The notes under the pieces were generated by a model. It had not been told where the DNA came from and searched no databases. It was given only the letters and a program-made list of their open reading frames with translations. Source: Elioraea rosea (GTDB lineage Bacteria > Pseudomonadota > Alphaproteobacteria > Acetobacterales > Acetobacteraceae). Taken from it: a stretch of DNA of 64,000 nt. The stretch covers positions 1-64,000 of the forward strand of contig NZ_VFAC01000001.1 of assembly GCF_007644105.1 (NCBI RefSeq). The letters are read 5' to 3'. A program made the translations under genes and the position numbers. This document shows positions 43,522 through 52,382 of this stretch, piece after piece; the first letter of the stretch is position 1, and each line of letters begins with the position of its first letter.

Positions 43522-44301
43522 ATGCCGCTTCTCGAGGTTCACGATCTGTCGCGCGCCTATTACGGCGTCCGCGCCATCGATGGGCTCGATCTCGACGTCG
43601 CCTCCGGCACCATAACCGGGCTGATCGGCCCGAACGGTGCCGGCAAGACCACGGCCTTCAACGTGATCTCCGGCCTCGTTCCGCCCGATCGCGGCACGGT
43701 GCGCTTCGACGGCACCGACATTACCGGCTGGCGGCCCGATGCGATCACCCGCGCGGGACTCGTGCGCACCTTCCAGATCGCGCGCGGATTCCCGCGCCTC
43801 TCCGTGCTCGAGAACCTGATGCTCTATGGTGCGCACCAGCCCGGCGAGAGCCTGCCCGTGGCGCTGTTCGGTGCCTGGGGGAAGCGGGAGGAGGAGCTGC
43901 GCGAGCGGGCCATCGCCACGGCGCGGCGGCTGAACCTGCTCCGCGTCGCGAACAATCCGGCCTCCGACCTCTCGGGCGGGCAGAAGAAGCTTCTGGAGAT
44001 CGGCCGCGCGCTGATGACCGACCCGAGGATGATCATGCTCGACGAACCGATCGCGGGGGTGAACCCGACCTTATCGGCCCAGATCGGCGAGCACCTTCTG
44101 TCGTTGCGCGACGAGGGGATCACCTTCCTGATCATCGAGCACCACATGGACGCGATCGCCAGGCTCTGCGACCCGGTGATCGTGATGGCGGAAGGGCGCA
44201 AGCTCACCGAAGGGGCCTTCACCGCCATCGCGGCTGACCATTCCGTGCAGGAGGCCTATATGGGCCGCCGCGCCGGGCATCTCGCCCAGCCTTCGGCATG
44301 A
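43522..44301 (+). CDS. livG: Liv-type ABC transporter ATP-binding protein (LivG-like), system 2
   Basis: A 259-residue ABC ATPase: Walker A GPNGAGKTTAF, Q-loop LVRTFQIARGFPRLSVLENLM, signature DLSGGQKKLLEIGRALM, Walker B MIMLDEPIAGVNP, switch IIEHH. ATG at 43522 (MPLLEVHD) begins the family homology; an ATG at 43477 would add 15 residues. It is the first gene of the rightward island and shares a 129-base divergent promoter region with the amidohydrolase operon. It overlaps livF by 4 bases. Confidence 0.88.
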   Translation: MPLLEVHDLSRAYYGVRAIDGLDLDVASGTITGLIGPNGAGKTTAFNVISGLVPPDRGTVRFDGTDITGWRPDAITRAGLVRTFQIARGFPRLSVLENLMLYGAHQPGESLPVALFGAWGKREEELRERAIATARRLNLLRVANNPASDLSGGQKKLLEIGRALMTDPRMIMLDEPIAGVNPTLSAQIGEHLLSLRDEGITFLIIEHHMDAIARLCDPVIVMAEGRKLTEGAFTAIAADHSVQEAYMGRRAGHLAQPSA

Positions 44302-45011
44302 GCGGCTGGCTTCTCGAGGCGCGCGGCGTCGTCGCGGGCTACGCCGCGGCCGACATGATCCTGAAGGGCGTCGACCTCACCGTCGCGCCGCATGAGGTGG
44401 TGGCGATCATCGGGCCGAACGGAGCCGGCAAGTCCACGCTCCTGAAGGCCATCGCCGGCATCCTCAAGCCGTCCTCCGGCACGATCGCGCTCGACGGCGA
44501 GGCGATCGCGGGGCGGCCGGCGCGGGAGATCTGCGCGGCCGGCCTTGCCTTCGTGCCGCAGGAGGCGAACGTGTTTCCCACCATGTCGGTGCGCGAGAAC
44601 CTCGAGATGGGCGGGTTCGTGCAGCCGAAGGAAACCCGCCAGCGCATCGAGGCGATCTTCGCCCGCTTCCCCATCCTCGCCGAGAAGCGACGCCAGGCCG
44701 CGCGCACCCTCTCCGGCGGGCAGAGGCAGATCCTGGCGATGGCGATGGCCCTGATGGTCGCGCCCAAGCTCCTGCTGCTCGACGAGCCCTCCGCAGGGCT
44801 CTCACCGATCGCCGCCGAGAAGCTGTTCGACACGATCCGCTCGATCCACGCCGAAGGCACGGCCATCGCCATGGTCGAGCAGAACGCGCTCGAGGCGCTG
44901 TCGATCGCGACGCGAGGCGTGATCCTGGTCGACGGCAGGAACGCCCGGGAGGGGGAGGCAGCGGCGCTCGCGGCCGACCCCGACGTGCGGCGCATCTTCC
45001 TCGGCGGCTGA
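44298..45011 (+). CDS. livF: Liv-type ABC transporter ATP-binding protein (LivF-like), system 2
   Basis: A 237-residue ABC ATPase: Walker A GPNGAGKSTLLKAIAG, Q-loop FVPQEANVFPTMSVRENLEM, signature TLSGGQRQILAMAMALM, Walker B LLLLDEPSAGLSP, switch MVEQN. These match LivF. The start overlaps livG by 4 bases and the binding-protein gene follows after 42 bases. Confidence 0.9.
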   Translation: MSGWLLEARGVVAGYAAADMILKGVDLTVAPHEVVAIIGPNGAGKSTLLKAIAGILKPSSGTIALDGEAIAGRPAREICAAGLAFVPQEANVFPTMSVRENLEMGGFVQPKETRQRIEAIFARFPILAEKRRQAARTLSGGQRQILAMAMALMVAPKLLLLDEPSAGLSPIAAEKLFDTIRSIHAEGTAIAMVEQNALEALSIATRGVILVDGRNAREGEAAALAADPDVRRIFLGG

Positions 45012-45053
45012 AACCGCGTCATGCTGATGCCAATTCGCAACGGGAGACGACCG

Positions 45054-46250
45054 ATGCCGAACCGCCTCACGCGCCGCGCGCTTGCCGCGGGCCTCGCCCT
45101 TTCGCCCCTTCTCGCCCCCGCCGTCGTGCGCGCCCAGGCCGAGCCGATCCGCCTCGGCACGCTGACGCCGCTGACCGGCGCCGGCGGCCCCTATGGGCCT
45201 GCCATGCGCAAGGCGCTCGAAGGCGTCGTCGAGGCCGTCAATTCGGCGGGGGGCGTTGCCGGCCGGCGCATCCAGCTCTACGGCGAGGACAGCCAGACGA
45301 ACCCTGACGCAGCCGTGCGCGCCGCGCGCAAGCTGATCGACGTCGACCGCGTCTCGGCCATCATGGGCACCTGGGCGAGCGCGGTGACCACCGCCGTCGC
45401 CCCCCTCTGCTGGGAAAGCCGGACGATGCTGTTCACCGTCTCCGGCGCCGACAGCATCACCCAGCTTCCACACCGCGGCTACATCATCCGCACCCAGCCG
45501 AACTCGACGCTGCAGATCTCCAAGCTCGCCGAGTTCCTCGGCGCGCAGGGGGCGAAGCGCATCTTCATCCTCGCCGCGCAGACGCCGTTCGCACTCACGA
45601 ACCGCCAGGTGCTCGAGCGCGAGATGCCGAAATACGGCGGCCAGCTCCTCGACCAGGTGATCTACGACAAGGACAAGACGGTGTTCCGCTCCGAGGTCGA
45701 CCAGGCGCTGCGGGCGCGGCCGGACTTCATCTTCCTCAACGGCTACACGCCTGACGTGACGATCCTGCTGCGCGAGCTCTACCGCGCGGGCTGGACGGGC
45801 GGGAAGGTCGCGCCGGCCTATGCGATCAACCAGCGCCTACTCGACAGCCTGCCTGCGGAGGTGACCAACGGCGCCTTCACCTGGGCCCCCTCCCCCGACC
45901 TGGAGAGCCCCGCCTTCAAGCGGCTGCAGACGCTGCTCGGCACCCAGGACCCCGACCCCTATTCCTGCCAGACGAATGACCACGCCTCGCTCGCCGCGCT
46001 CGCCATCGCCAAGGCAGGTGCGTGGACCGGCGATGCGATCCGCGAGAACGTGCGCAAGATCTCGCAGGGCGACGGCGAGCGCGTCACGGAGGTGACGGAA
46101 GGCCTCAAGCTTCTCGCCGCCGGGCGCGAGATCAACTACGCGGGCGCCTCGGGGGCGTGCGACTTCACCGACACGGGCGACATCCTCACCTGCCCGTTCC
46201 GCTACGAGCAGGCGGAGGGTGCGAAGCTCAAGACCGTGCGCGTCTCCTGA
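45054..46250 (+). CDS. ABC transporter substrate-binding protein (Liv/HAAT type), system 2
   Basis: A 398-residue type I periplasmic binding protein. The signal region starts MPNRLTRRALAAGLAL and ends near VVRAQ, with an RR pair that could direct Tat export. Fold marks are RLGTLTPLTGAGGPYGPAM, VNSAGGVAGRRIQLYGEDS and VSAIMGTWASAVTTAV, closely parallel to the system 1 binding protein. ATG at 45054 has GGGAG 8 bases upstream; earlier in-frame ATGs lack one. The two binding proteins are paralogues and may take related ligands. Confidence 0.88.
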   Translation: MPNRLTRRALAAGLALSPLLAPAVVRAQAEPIRLGTLTPLTGAGGPYGPAMRKALEGVVEAVNSAGGVAGRRIQLYGEDSQTNPDAAVRAARKLIDVDRVSAIMGTWASAVTTAVAPLCWESRTMLFTVSGADSITQLPHRGYIIRTQPNSTLQISKLAEFLGAQGAKRIFILAAQTPFALTNRQVLEREMPKYGGQLLDQVIYDKDKTVFRSEVDQALRARPDFIFLNGYTPDVTILLRELYRAGWTGGKVAPAYAINQRLLDSLPAEVTNGAFTWAPSPDLESPAFKRLQTLLGTQDPDPYSCQTNDHASLAALAIAKAGAWTGDAIRENVRKISQGDGERVTEVTEGLKLLAAGREINYAGASGACDFTDTGDILTCPFRYEQAEGAKLKTVRVS

Positions 46251-46257
46251 CCGCGCG

Positions 46258-47160
46258 GTGCTCGCCCATCTGATCGAGGAGCTGCCGCAGCTCATCGTCA
46301 ACGGCCTGGTGGTGGGCACGATCCTGGCGCTGCCCGCCATCGGCTTCACCGCCATCTACGCTGTGTTGCGCTTCCCGAATTTCACGGTGGCGAGCCATGC
46401 CACGATGGGCGCCTATGCGGGGTTCGTCGCCAATGTCTGGTTCGGCCTTCCGGTCCTGCCGAGCCTTGCGGTCGCCTTCATCGTTCCGGCCATCTCCGGG
46501 CTCGTCTGCGACGAGTATGTGCTGAAGCCGCTTCGCCGCACCTCGGCCGCGACAGGGCCGATGGCGGCGGCGATCGCTGCCGTGGCGCTGACCATCGCGC
46601 TCGAGAACGTCATCCGCTTCGTCTTCGGCAACGACCTGCGCGGCTATGACCTGCCCGTCTATCGCGACTGGCGGTTCGACCTCGGCTTCGCCTTCCTGCG
46701 CGTCGGGCCGCAGCAGGTGGAGAATGCCGCGATCAGCGTCGTCGTCATGGCGGCGCTCTTCACCTTCCTCGCCTTCACGCGCACGGGGAAGATGATGCGA
46801 GCGGTGGCGGACAACCCGATGCTCGCCTCGATCAAGGGCATCAACGCAGAGACGGTGGCGCGCCTCGCCTCGCTCATCGGCATGGGGCTCGTCGGGGTGG
46901 GCGGCATGCTGCTCGGCCTCGATACGTCGATCGATCCGCTGACGGGCTTCCGCGCGGTGCTGACCGTGTTTGCCGCAGCTGTCGTCGGCGGGTTGGGAAG
47001 CATCCCGGGCGCAGTCGTCGGGGCGATGGTCGTCGGCATCGGTGAGGAGTTGTCGCTTCTCGTGCTCGATGCCTCCTACCGCACGGCGGTGGGGTTCGTG
47101 GCGATCCTTGTCGTGCTCACCTTCCGCCCACGCGGCATCCTCGGCGAAAGGGCCTACTGA
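46258..47160 (+). CDS. livH: Liv-type ABC transporter permease (LivH-like), system 2
   Basis: A 300-residue permease with about eight helices. LivH marks are GTILALPAIGFTAIYAVLRFPN, TGKMMRAVADNPMLASIKGI in the ATPase-contact loop and AVVGGLGSIPGAVVGAMVVG. GTG at 46258, 7 bases after the binding-protein stop, begins the alignable region; the longer frame would overlap the upstream coding sequence. Confidence 0.88.
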   Translation: MLAHLIEELPQLIVNGLVVGTILALPAIGFTAIYAVLRFPNFTVASHATMGAYAGFVANVWFGLPVLPSLAVAFIVPAISGLVCDEYVLKPLRRTSAATGPMAAAIAAVALTIALENVIRFVFGNDLRGYDLPVYRDWRFDLGFAFLRVGPQQVENAAISVVVMAALFTFLAFTRTGKMMRAVADNPMLASIKGINAETVARLASLIGMGLVGVGGMLLGLDTSIDPLTGFRAVLTVFAAAVVGGLGSIPGAVVGAMVVGIGEELSLLVLDASYRTAVGFVAILVVLTFRPRGILGERAY

Positions 47161-47161
47161 C

Positions 47162-48079
47162 GTGGAAAACTACCTCGTCGCCATGGCCGTGTTCGCCGGG
47201 CTCTACGGGCTGATGGCGCTCGGGCTGAACGTGATCTGGGGCATGACCGGCATGATCAATCTCGGTCTCGTCGGCTTCATGGCGGTCGGCGCCTACACCT
47301 CGGCGCTGCTGACTGTTCGGCACGCCACCTGGCCGATTTGGGCAGGCGTGCTTGCCGCGACGCTCGTCTCCGGCCTCGCCGGCGCGTTCGTCGCGCGCAT
47401 CACCGCCCGGCTGAAGGGAGATTATCTCGCCATCGTCACGCTCGGCTTCTCCGAGGTGGTGCGGATCATCGCCTCGAACGAGATCCGCTTCACCAACGGA
47501 ACGGACGGGATCAGCGCCATCCCCGGTCCGTTTCGCGGCCACGTCGCGCCGGCGACGTTCAACCTTCTCTATCTCGGCCTCGTCGCCCTCGCGCTGCTCG
47601 TGGTGTTCCTGCTCTGCCAGAGGCTCCGCCACTCGCCCTATGGCCGCGTCCTGCGCGCGATCCGCGACGACGACCAAGTGACGGCGGTAGCCGGCAAGCC
47701 GGTGATGCGGTTCAAGACCGAGGCCTTCGCGATCGGCGCCGCGATCACCGGCTTCGCGGGCGCGCTCTACGGCCACTACAACGCCTATATCGCGCCGGAA
47801 GGCTTCGTGCCTCTGATCACCATCTACATCGTGCTTGCGCTCACCGCAGGGGGCACGGGCTCGAATGTCGGCGCGGTGGTCGGCGCGGCCCTGGTCGTCG
47901 CCTTCATGGAAGGCACGCGCTTCGTGGTCGCCGAGATCCCGGGGCTGGCCGCCGTTCAGGTCGCCGCCGTGCGCGAGTTCATGATCGCGGCGCTGCTGAT
48001 CCTCGTGCTGCGCTACCGGCCGAAGGGCCTGTTCCCCGAGCACCATCCGCGCCACCCCATCCCGGATACGACGCCATGA
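47162..48079 (+). CDS. livM: Liv-type ABC transporter permease (LivM-like), system 2
   Basis: A 305-residue permease with about eight helices. LivM marks are LGLNVIWGMTGMINLGLVGF, TARLKGDYLAIVTLGFSEVV, SPYGRVLRAIRDDDQVTAVAG (first part of the contact loop) and LTAGGTGSNVGAVVGAALVV. GTG at 47162 starts one base after the livH stop. The stop overlaps the ATG of the GAF gene, which ties that gene to the transporter operon. Confidence 0.88.
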   Translation: MENYLVAMAVFAGLYGLMALGLNVIWGMTGMINLGLVGFMAVGAYTSALLTVRHATWPIWAGVLAATLVSGLAGAFVARITARLKGDYLAIVTLGFSEVVRIIASNEIRFTNGTDGISAIPGPFRGHVAPATFNLLYLGLVALALLVVFLLCQRLRHSPYGRVLRAIRDDDQVTAVAGKPVMRFKTEAFAIGAAITGFAGALYGHYNAYIAPEGFVPLITIYIVLALTAGGTGSNVGAVVGAALVVAFMEGTRFVVAEIPGLAAVQVAAVREFMIAALLILVLRYRPKGLFPEHHPRHPIPDTTP

Positions 48080-48573
48080 GCCGCGACACCCCCGCCCCTC
48101 ATCTCTCCGCCATCGCCGAGGCGGTGCGCGCCCCCGGCCAGCCGGAGGCGAGCTTCGCCGCGATCGAGAAGGCCTGCGCGGCGACGATCGGCCACATCCT
48201 GTTCACCGTGCTGCTCCGCCACGAGGTGACCGGCGAGGCAGAGCGGTTCTGGACGAGCCATCCGAAGGAATACCCCGTCGGCGGACGCAAGCCGCTGAAC
48301 CCGACCTTCTGGACCGAGCATGTGCTGAGGCAGCAGCGCCCCTATCTCGGCAACGACTACGAGGCCGTGAAGGCGGTGTTCTTCGACCACGAGCTGATCC
48401 GGTCTCTCGGCTGCGAGAGCGTGCTGAACGTGCCCGTCGTCTGGAACGGGCGCAGCCTCGGTACGATCAACCTCCTGCACGAGGCAGGCTGGTACCGGGA
48501 GGCTGACATACCGCTTGCGCAGACCATCGCCGCGCTCGCCGTGCCAGCCTACCTGATGCTCGTGAACCGCTGA
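48076..48573 (+). CDS. Stand-alone GAF-domain protein
   Basis: A 165-residue protein consisting almost entirely of one GAF domain: ASFAAIEKACAATIGHILFT at the start, the central HPKEYPVGGRKPLNPTFW loop, and the final strands SVLNVPVVWNGRSLGTINLL. No output domain, membrane helix or DNA-binding part is present. ATG at 48076 overlaps the livM stop (ATGA) and the M24 gene follows after 15 bases, so it is co-expressed with transporter 2. GAF domains bind small molecules; here it might sense or buffer the imported compound. This role is inference. Confidence 0.8.
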   Translation: MSRDTPAPHLSAIAEAVRAPGQPEASFAAIEKACAATIGHILFTVLLRHEVTGEAERFWTSHPKEYPVGGRKPLNPTFWTEHVLRQQRPYLGNDYEAVKAVFFDHELIRSLGCESVLNVPVVWNGRSLGTINLLHEAGWYREADIPLAQTIAALAVPAYLMLVNR

Positions 48574-48588
48574 CCGAGGGACAAACGC

Positions 48589-49776
48589 ATGGGATTCCTG
48601 AGCCGCACCGTCTTCACCTATCGCCGCGGCCTGATGGACGCGCTGATGGACCGCATGGCCTGGGACGCCATCGCCTTCGTCACGCCGGACTTCTTCCAGT
48701 TCGGCACGAACTTCCACACGGACGTGCAGACGTGGGAGCGGCCGATCGTCCTCGTCGTCCCGCGCAATGGCGAGCCCTTCGCGGTGATGCACGAGCTCTC
48801 GACCAACCACATCCGCTTCGCGCGCGAGGCGCAGCGCATGTGGGTCGATGACATCACGATGTACGCCGAGCATCCGCGCGTGGGCTCGCGCCTCGCGCTC
48901 TATCCGCAGTGGCCGGAGCTGGTGGCGGAGCTGCTGAAGGCGAAGGGCTTGCATCGCGCGCGCATCGCCGCCGATGCCGGCGGCGGGCCGCTCGCCCGCG
49001 CAGTCGCCCTGCTGCCCGAAGCCAAGCTCATTCCCGCGACCGCCGAGTGCCGCACGCTCCGCTTCGTGAAGTGCGAGGAGGAGCTCGCCGTGATGCGCGA
49101 GGCCGCCGCGCTGTCGGACTGGGTGCAGGACCGCTACCGCGAGAACATCCGCGAGGGAAGGCTCGTCCAGGAGCTCGACATGGCGATGGCGGCGCTGATG
49201 GCGGAGGAAGGCGGCCGCCGCTTCCCCGGTCAGAACCTCGAGATCCGCTGCTGGACGCTGTCGGGCCCCGCCTCCTGCGCCCCACACGGCGACGGGCAGC
49301 CCGCGGGCGCGCGCATCCAGAAGGGACACGGTCTCGTCAACATCGTCATCCCCCGCCTCAACGGGCTCGTGGTCGAGAACGAGCGCACCTGGTTCTGCGG
49401 CAAGCCCTCCGAGATCCAGGTGAAGGCGTACGAGGCGGCGACCGCGGCGAACGAGGCGGCGATCGAGGCGCTGGTCGAGGGCAACCCCGTCTCGGCCTTC
49501 GATGCGGCAGCGCAAGGGGTGATCGAGGCTGCCGGGTTCGGTGCGAACATCCTGCACCGCACGGGCCACGGCATGGGCACGCTCGGCCACGAGTTCCCCG
49601 ACGACACGGCCTTCCTGCACCGCCCGCTCGTCGCGCGCGAGGTGTATTCCTGCGAGCCGGGGATCTATCTCTGGGGCGTCGGCGGCTTCCGCCAGGACGA
49701 CACCGTCGTCGTCGGCAAGACGCCGGAAGTGCTGACGAAATCCCCGAAGGACATCAAGAGCCAGACGGTGGGCTGA
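48589..49776 (+). CDS. M24 (creatinase/prolidase-like) family protein with altered metal ligands
   Basis: A 395-residue protein with the creatinase N-terminal domain (~1-165) and a pita-bread M24 domain. The His motif HRTGHGMGTLGHE and the Glu of YSCEPGIYLWG are kept. By eye, the first metal Asp (DxG) aligns with Ile252 in NIVIPRLNG, the second with Glu263 in VVENERTW, and the last Glu with Asp in FRQDDTVVV. Three of five ligands therefore differ from classic prolidase or aminopeptidase P. It may be a creatinase-like non-metal hydrolase or a binding protein. It is the last gene of the transporter 2 operon. Confidence 0.78.
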   Translation: MGFLSRTVFTYRRGLMDALMDRMAWDAIAFVTPDFFQFGTNFHTDVQTWERPIVLVVPRNGEPFAVMHELSTNHIRFAREAQRMWVDDITMYAEHPRVGSRLALYPQWPELVAELLKAKGLHRARIAADAGGGPLARAVALLPEAKLIPATAECRTLRFVKCEEELAVMREAAALSDWVQDRYRENIREGRLVQELDMAMAALMAEEGGRRFPGQNLEIRCWTLSGPASCAPHGDGQPAGARIQKGHGLVNIVIPRLNGLVVENERTWFCGKPSEIQVKAYEAATAANEAAIEALVEGNPVSAFDAAAQGVIEAAGFGANILHRTGHGMGTLGHEFPDDTAFLHRPLVAREVYSCEPGIYLWGVGGFRQDDTVVVGKTPEVLTKSPKDIKSQTVG

Positions 49777-49818
49777 TCTGGAAGCGCAGCCGCCCGGAGT
49801 TCTGCGCGGCCGCGCGCC

Positions 49819-50298
49819 TCAGAGCTGCTTCCCGAAGATCGGATGCAGAACCGTGTCGCCGACGCGTATGCCGAGGCGCTCTGCCGTTCCGGCGGCAAGC
49901 TCGAGCGTCGCGCGCACCGGGCCGTTGGAGGCGATGGTGGCGAGCGAGAACGGCACCGTACGCTCGGCGATGCGATGGATGCGCCCGTCCTCGGCGATGA
50001 ACAGCATGTCGAGCGAGGCGATGGTGTTGCGCATCCACATCGTCGACTCGCGCGGGCTTCCCCAGTCGAACAGCATGCCGCCATCGGGCGGCACGGAAGG
50101 GCGGAACATCAGCCCCACCGTCTGCTGCTCGGGCGTGATCGCCATCTCCACCATGAACGCGTGGCGCGTGCCCTCGCGCGTGACGATGACGAGCCGCGCC
50201 TTCGGCAGTTCGGGCTGAGCGCGCTCCTGTGCCCGGGCCGGCACGGCCAGGCTCCCGAGAAAGCCGACAAGGATGCGGCGGGAGATGCTCTGCGTCAT
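49819..50298 (-). CDS. DUF192 family periplasmic protein
   Basis: A 159-residue DUF192 protein with a signal peptide (residues ~1-23, RRILVGFLGSLAVPARAQ). Family blocks are FMVEMAITPEQQTVGLMFR, MLFDWGSPRESTMWMRNT and DMLFIAEDGRIHRI, then a GIRVGDTVLH end. The function of DUF192 is unknown. ATG at 50298 overlaps the stop of the upstream histone-deacetylase-family gene. It ends the leftward group and converges with the M24 gene. Confidence 0.85.
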   Translation of the reverse strand: MTQSISRRILVGFLGSLAVPARAQERAQPELPKARLVIVTREGTRHAFMVEMAITPEQQTVGLMFRPSVPPDGGMLFDWGSPRESTMWMRNTIASLDMLFIAEDGRIHRIAERTVPFSLATIASNGPVRATLELAAGTAERLGIRVGDTVLHPIFGKQL

Positions 50299-51428
50299 GC
50301 GAATGCCGATAGCATGGCCGGGCGGAACAGCGCCATCGCCCGGGTAACCACCGCCCGCACCTCCCCGCGCACCGGCCCTTCGCGTGGCGCATCGCGGATC
50401 GTGGTGAACCAGTGCTCGGGTGGGTTTCGCCCGGACGCGCGGTTCAGCGTCAGCGCCCGCAGCACGGCTTCGGCGTCGCGCGGCAAACGGTCGGGCATCT
50501 CCCAGCCGTTCAGCGTCGCCCACGCCCCTGCCCAGCAACGCGCGACCGACCAGGGGTTGTAGCCGCCGCCTCCGAGCAGCACGAAGCGCGGCGCGGCTTT
50601 GGACAGCGCGGCGACCACCGCCCAGTGCGCGTTGTTGGACAGTGCGAGCGCGGCGAGCGGGTCCTCCTCGAGCGCATCCGCCCCGCCCTGGAGCATGATC
50701 GCCGCCGGCCGCAGCGCAGCGACGACGGGAAGCATCGCCTCCTCGAGGATGAACCGCATCTCGCTGTCGTTGAGGCCGCGCGGCACGGGAATGTTCATCG
50801 CCCCGCCGCCATGGACGTCCTCCACCGCGCCGGTTCCCGGCCAACGTCCCGCCTCGTGCACCGAAAGGGTGAACACCGATGGGTCGTCGGCGAAGGCCGC
50901 CTCCACGCCATCGCCGTGATGGGCGTCGATGTCGACATAGAGGAGCGGGCCGAGCCCCGCGTCGCGCCAGGCGAGAAGGCCAAGCGCGGGATCGTTGACG
51001 TAGCAGAACCCCGAGGCGCGTGCGGGCATGCCGTGATGGGTGCCGCCGCCGGGGTTGTAGACGACGCCGCCCGCCTCCGCCGTCAGCCGCGCGGCGAGCA
51101 TCGTCCCGCCCGCGGCGGTGGCGGGGCGGCGGAACACCTCCCGATAGACCGGGTTGCCGTTCGCGCCGATGCCGAAGCGGGCGCGCGTCGCCTCGTCCAC
51201 CGCCTGGTCTGCCTCCGCGCGTTGGAGTGCGGCGACGTAGGCGGGGTCGTGGAAGCGCGCGAGCTCACCAGGCGTCGCGCGCGGGCTCTCGAGCACCTGC
51301 GCCTCGGGAAGCCAGCCGAGGGCGGCGCAGAGATCGAGGGTTGCCGGAACGCGCGGGATGGCAAGCGGATGCTTCGGCCCGTAGGTCGAGCCGCGATAGA
51401 TCCCGCTCGCGATCAGCCGCGGCGTCAC
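50295..51428 (-). CDS. Histone deacetylase/AcuC-family amidohydrolase
   Basis: A 377-residue member of the HDAC superfamily, zinc enzymes that remove acetyl or aminoalkyl groups from amines. Visible are PGGGTHHGMPARASGFCYVND with the paired catalytic His, YVDIDAHHGDGVEAAF with the Asp/His zinc ligands, MLQGGADALEEDPLA with the late Asp ligand and LLGGGGYNP. GTG at 51428, 10 bases after the upstream stop, is chosen; an in-frame ATG at 51464 would overlap that gene. The substrate could be an acetylated polyamine, acetoin-related compound or protein. Confidence 0.85.
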   Translation of the reverse strand: MTPRLIASGIYRGSTYGPKHPLAIPRVPATLDLCAALGWLPEAQVLESPRATPGELARFHDPAYVAALQRAEADQAVDEATRARFGIGANGNPVYREVFRRPATAAGGTMLAARLTAEAGGVVYNPGGGTHHGMPARASGFCYVNDPALGLLAWRDAGLGPLLYVDIDAHHGDGVEAAFADDPSVFTLSVHEAGRWPGTGAVEDVHGGGAMNIPVPRGLNDSEMRFILEEAMLPVVAALRPAAIMLQGGADALEEDPLAALALSNNAHWAVVAALSKAAPRFVLLGGGGYNPWSVARCWAGAWATLNGWEMPDRLPRDAEAVLRALTLNRASGRNPPEHWFTTIRDAPREGPVRGEVRAVVTRAMALFRPAMLSAFA

Positions 51429-51438
51429 GGGCTGGGCA

Positions 51439-52368
51439 CTACTCCGCCGCCTTGTGGCGGACATCGGGCGGCACGACGGTCGCGACAATGGAGCTGTCAA
51501 GCGCCTCGTAGTTGGCGAGCCCGATCGTCTCGTAGAGCTCCGCCCGCGTCTGCATGTGCTCGAGATGGTTCATCGTGCCCCCGTCGCGCCGGATCGCTGC
51601 GTAGAGCGCGGCCTGCGCCTTGGCGGCGACGCGGAGCGACGACACGGGCCAGATCACCATGCGGTAGCCCATCGCGGCGAATTCGGCGGCAGTGAAATAC
51701 GGCGTCCGGCCGAACTCGGTCATGTTCGCGAGAAGCGGCACGCCCGGCAGCTCGCGGGCGAAGCGTTCGAACATCTCCTTGGTCGTCAGTGCCTCGGGGA
51801 AGATCGCGTCCGCCCCTGCCTCGCGATAGAGCTTCGCCCGCGACACCGCAGCCTCGAAGCCTTCGACGCCTGCGGCATCGGTGCGCGCGATGACGAAGAG
51901 GTGCCGCGCCGCGCGCTTCGCCGCCGCAACCTTCGCCGCCATCTCCTCCGGGGCAACGAGCTTCTTGTCGTTCAGGTGGCCGCACTTCTTCGGCAGGTCC
52001 TGGTCCTCGAGATGCACCGCCGCGGCGCCCGCATCCTCAAAGGCCCGCACCATGTGCATGGCGTTCAGCACCCCGCCATAGCCCGTGTCGCCATCGACGA
52101 GGATGGGAAGCCCCGTCGCGCGCGCGACGGTGCGGACGAAGAAGCACGCCTCGTCGACCGTGATGATGCCGAGATCGGGCAGGCCCATCGAGGCCGTCAT
52201 CGCCGCTCCCGAGAGGTAGAGGGCCTCGAAGCCTGCCTTCTTCGCGAGGAGCCCCGCCATGCCGTTATGCGCGCCGGGGATCTCGAGGATCTGCGGCCGC
52301 TCGAGCAGGGCGCGGAAACGCTCCCCTGCGTGGACGGTCGGAAGGTCGGCCTGGTCGAGATAGGGCAT
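51439..52368 (-). CDS. prpB: Isocitrate lyase/PEP mutase family protein (methylisocitrate lyase-like)
   Basis: A 309-residue ICL/PEPM-superfamily enzyme. Blocks are EIPGAHNGMAGLLAKKAGFEALYLSG (first part), PILVDGDTGYGG with the Mg-binding Asp, VHLEDQDLPKKCGHLNDKKL with the catalytic Cys of the KxCGH motif, and ARTDAAGVEGFEAAVSRA. These fit methylisocitrate lyase, which splits methylisocitrate to pyruvate and succinate. prpC and prpD are not near, so oxaloacetate decarboxylase or another C-C lyase activity is also possible. GGAGG precedes the ATG at 52368. Confidence 0.8.
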   Translation of the reverse strand: MPYLDQADLPTVHAGERFRALLERPQILEIPGAHNGMAGLLAKKAGFEALYLSGAAMTASMGLPDLGIITVDEACFFVRTVARATGLPILVDGDTGYGGVLNAMHMVRAFEDAGAAAVHLEDQDLPKKCGHLNDKKLVAPEEMAAKVAAAKRAARHLFVIARTDAAGVEGFEAAVSRAKLYREAGADAIFPEALTTKEMFERFARELPGVPLLANMTEFGRTPYFTAAEFAAMGYRMVIWPVSSLRVAAKAQAALYAAIRRDGGTMNHLEHMQTRAELYETIGLANYEALDSSIVATVVPPDVRHKAAE

Positions 52369-52382
52369 GGGGGCCTCCGTGC

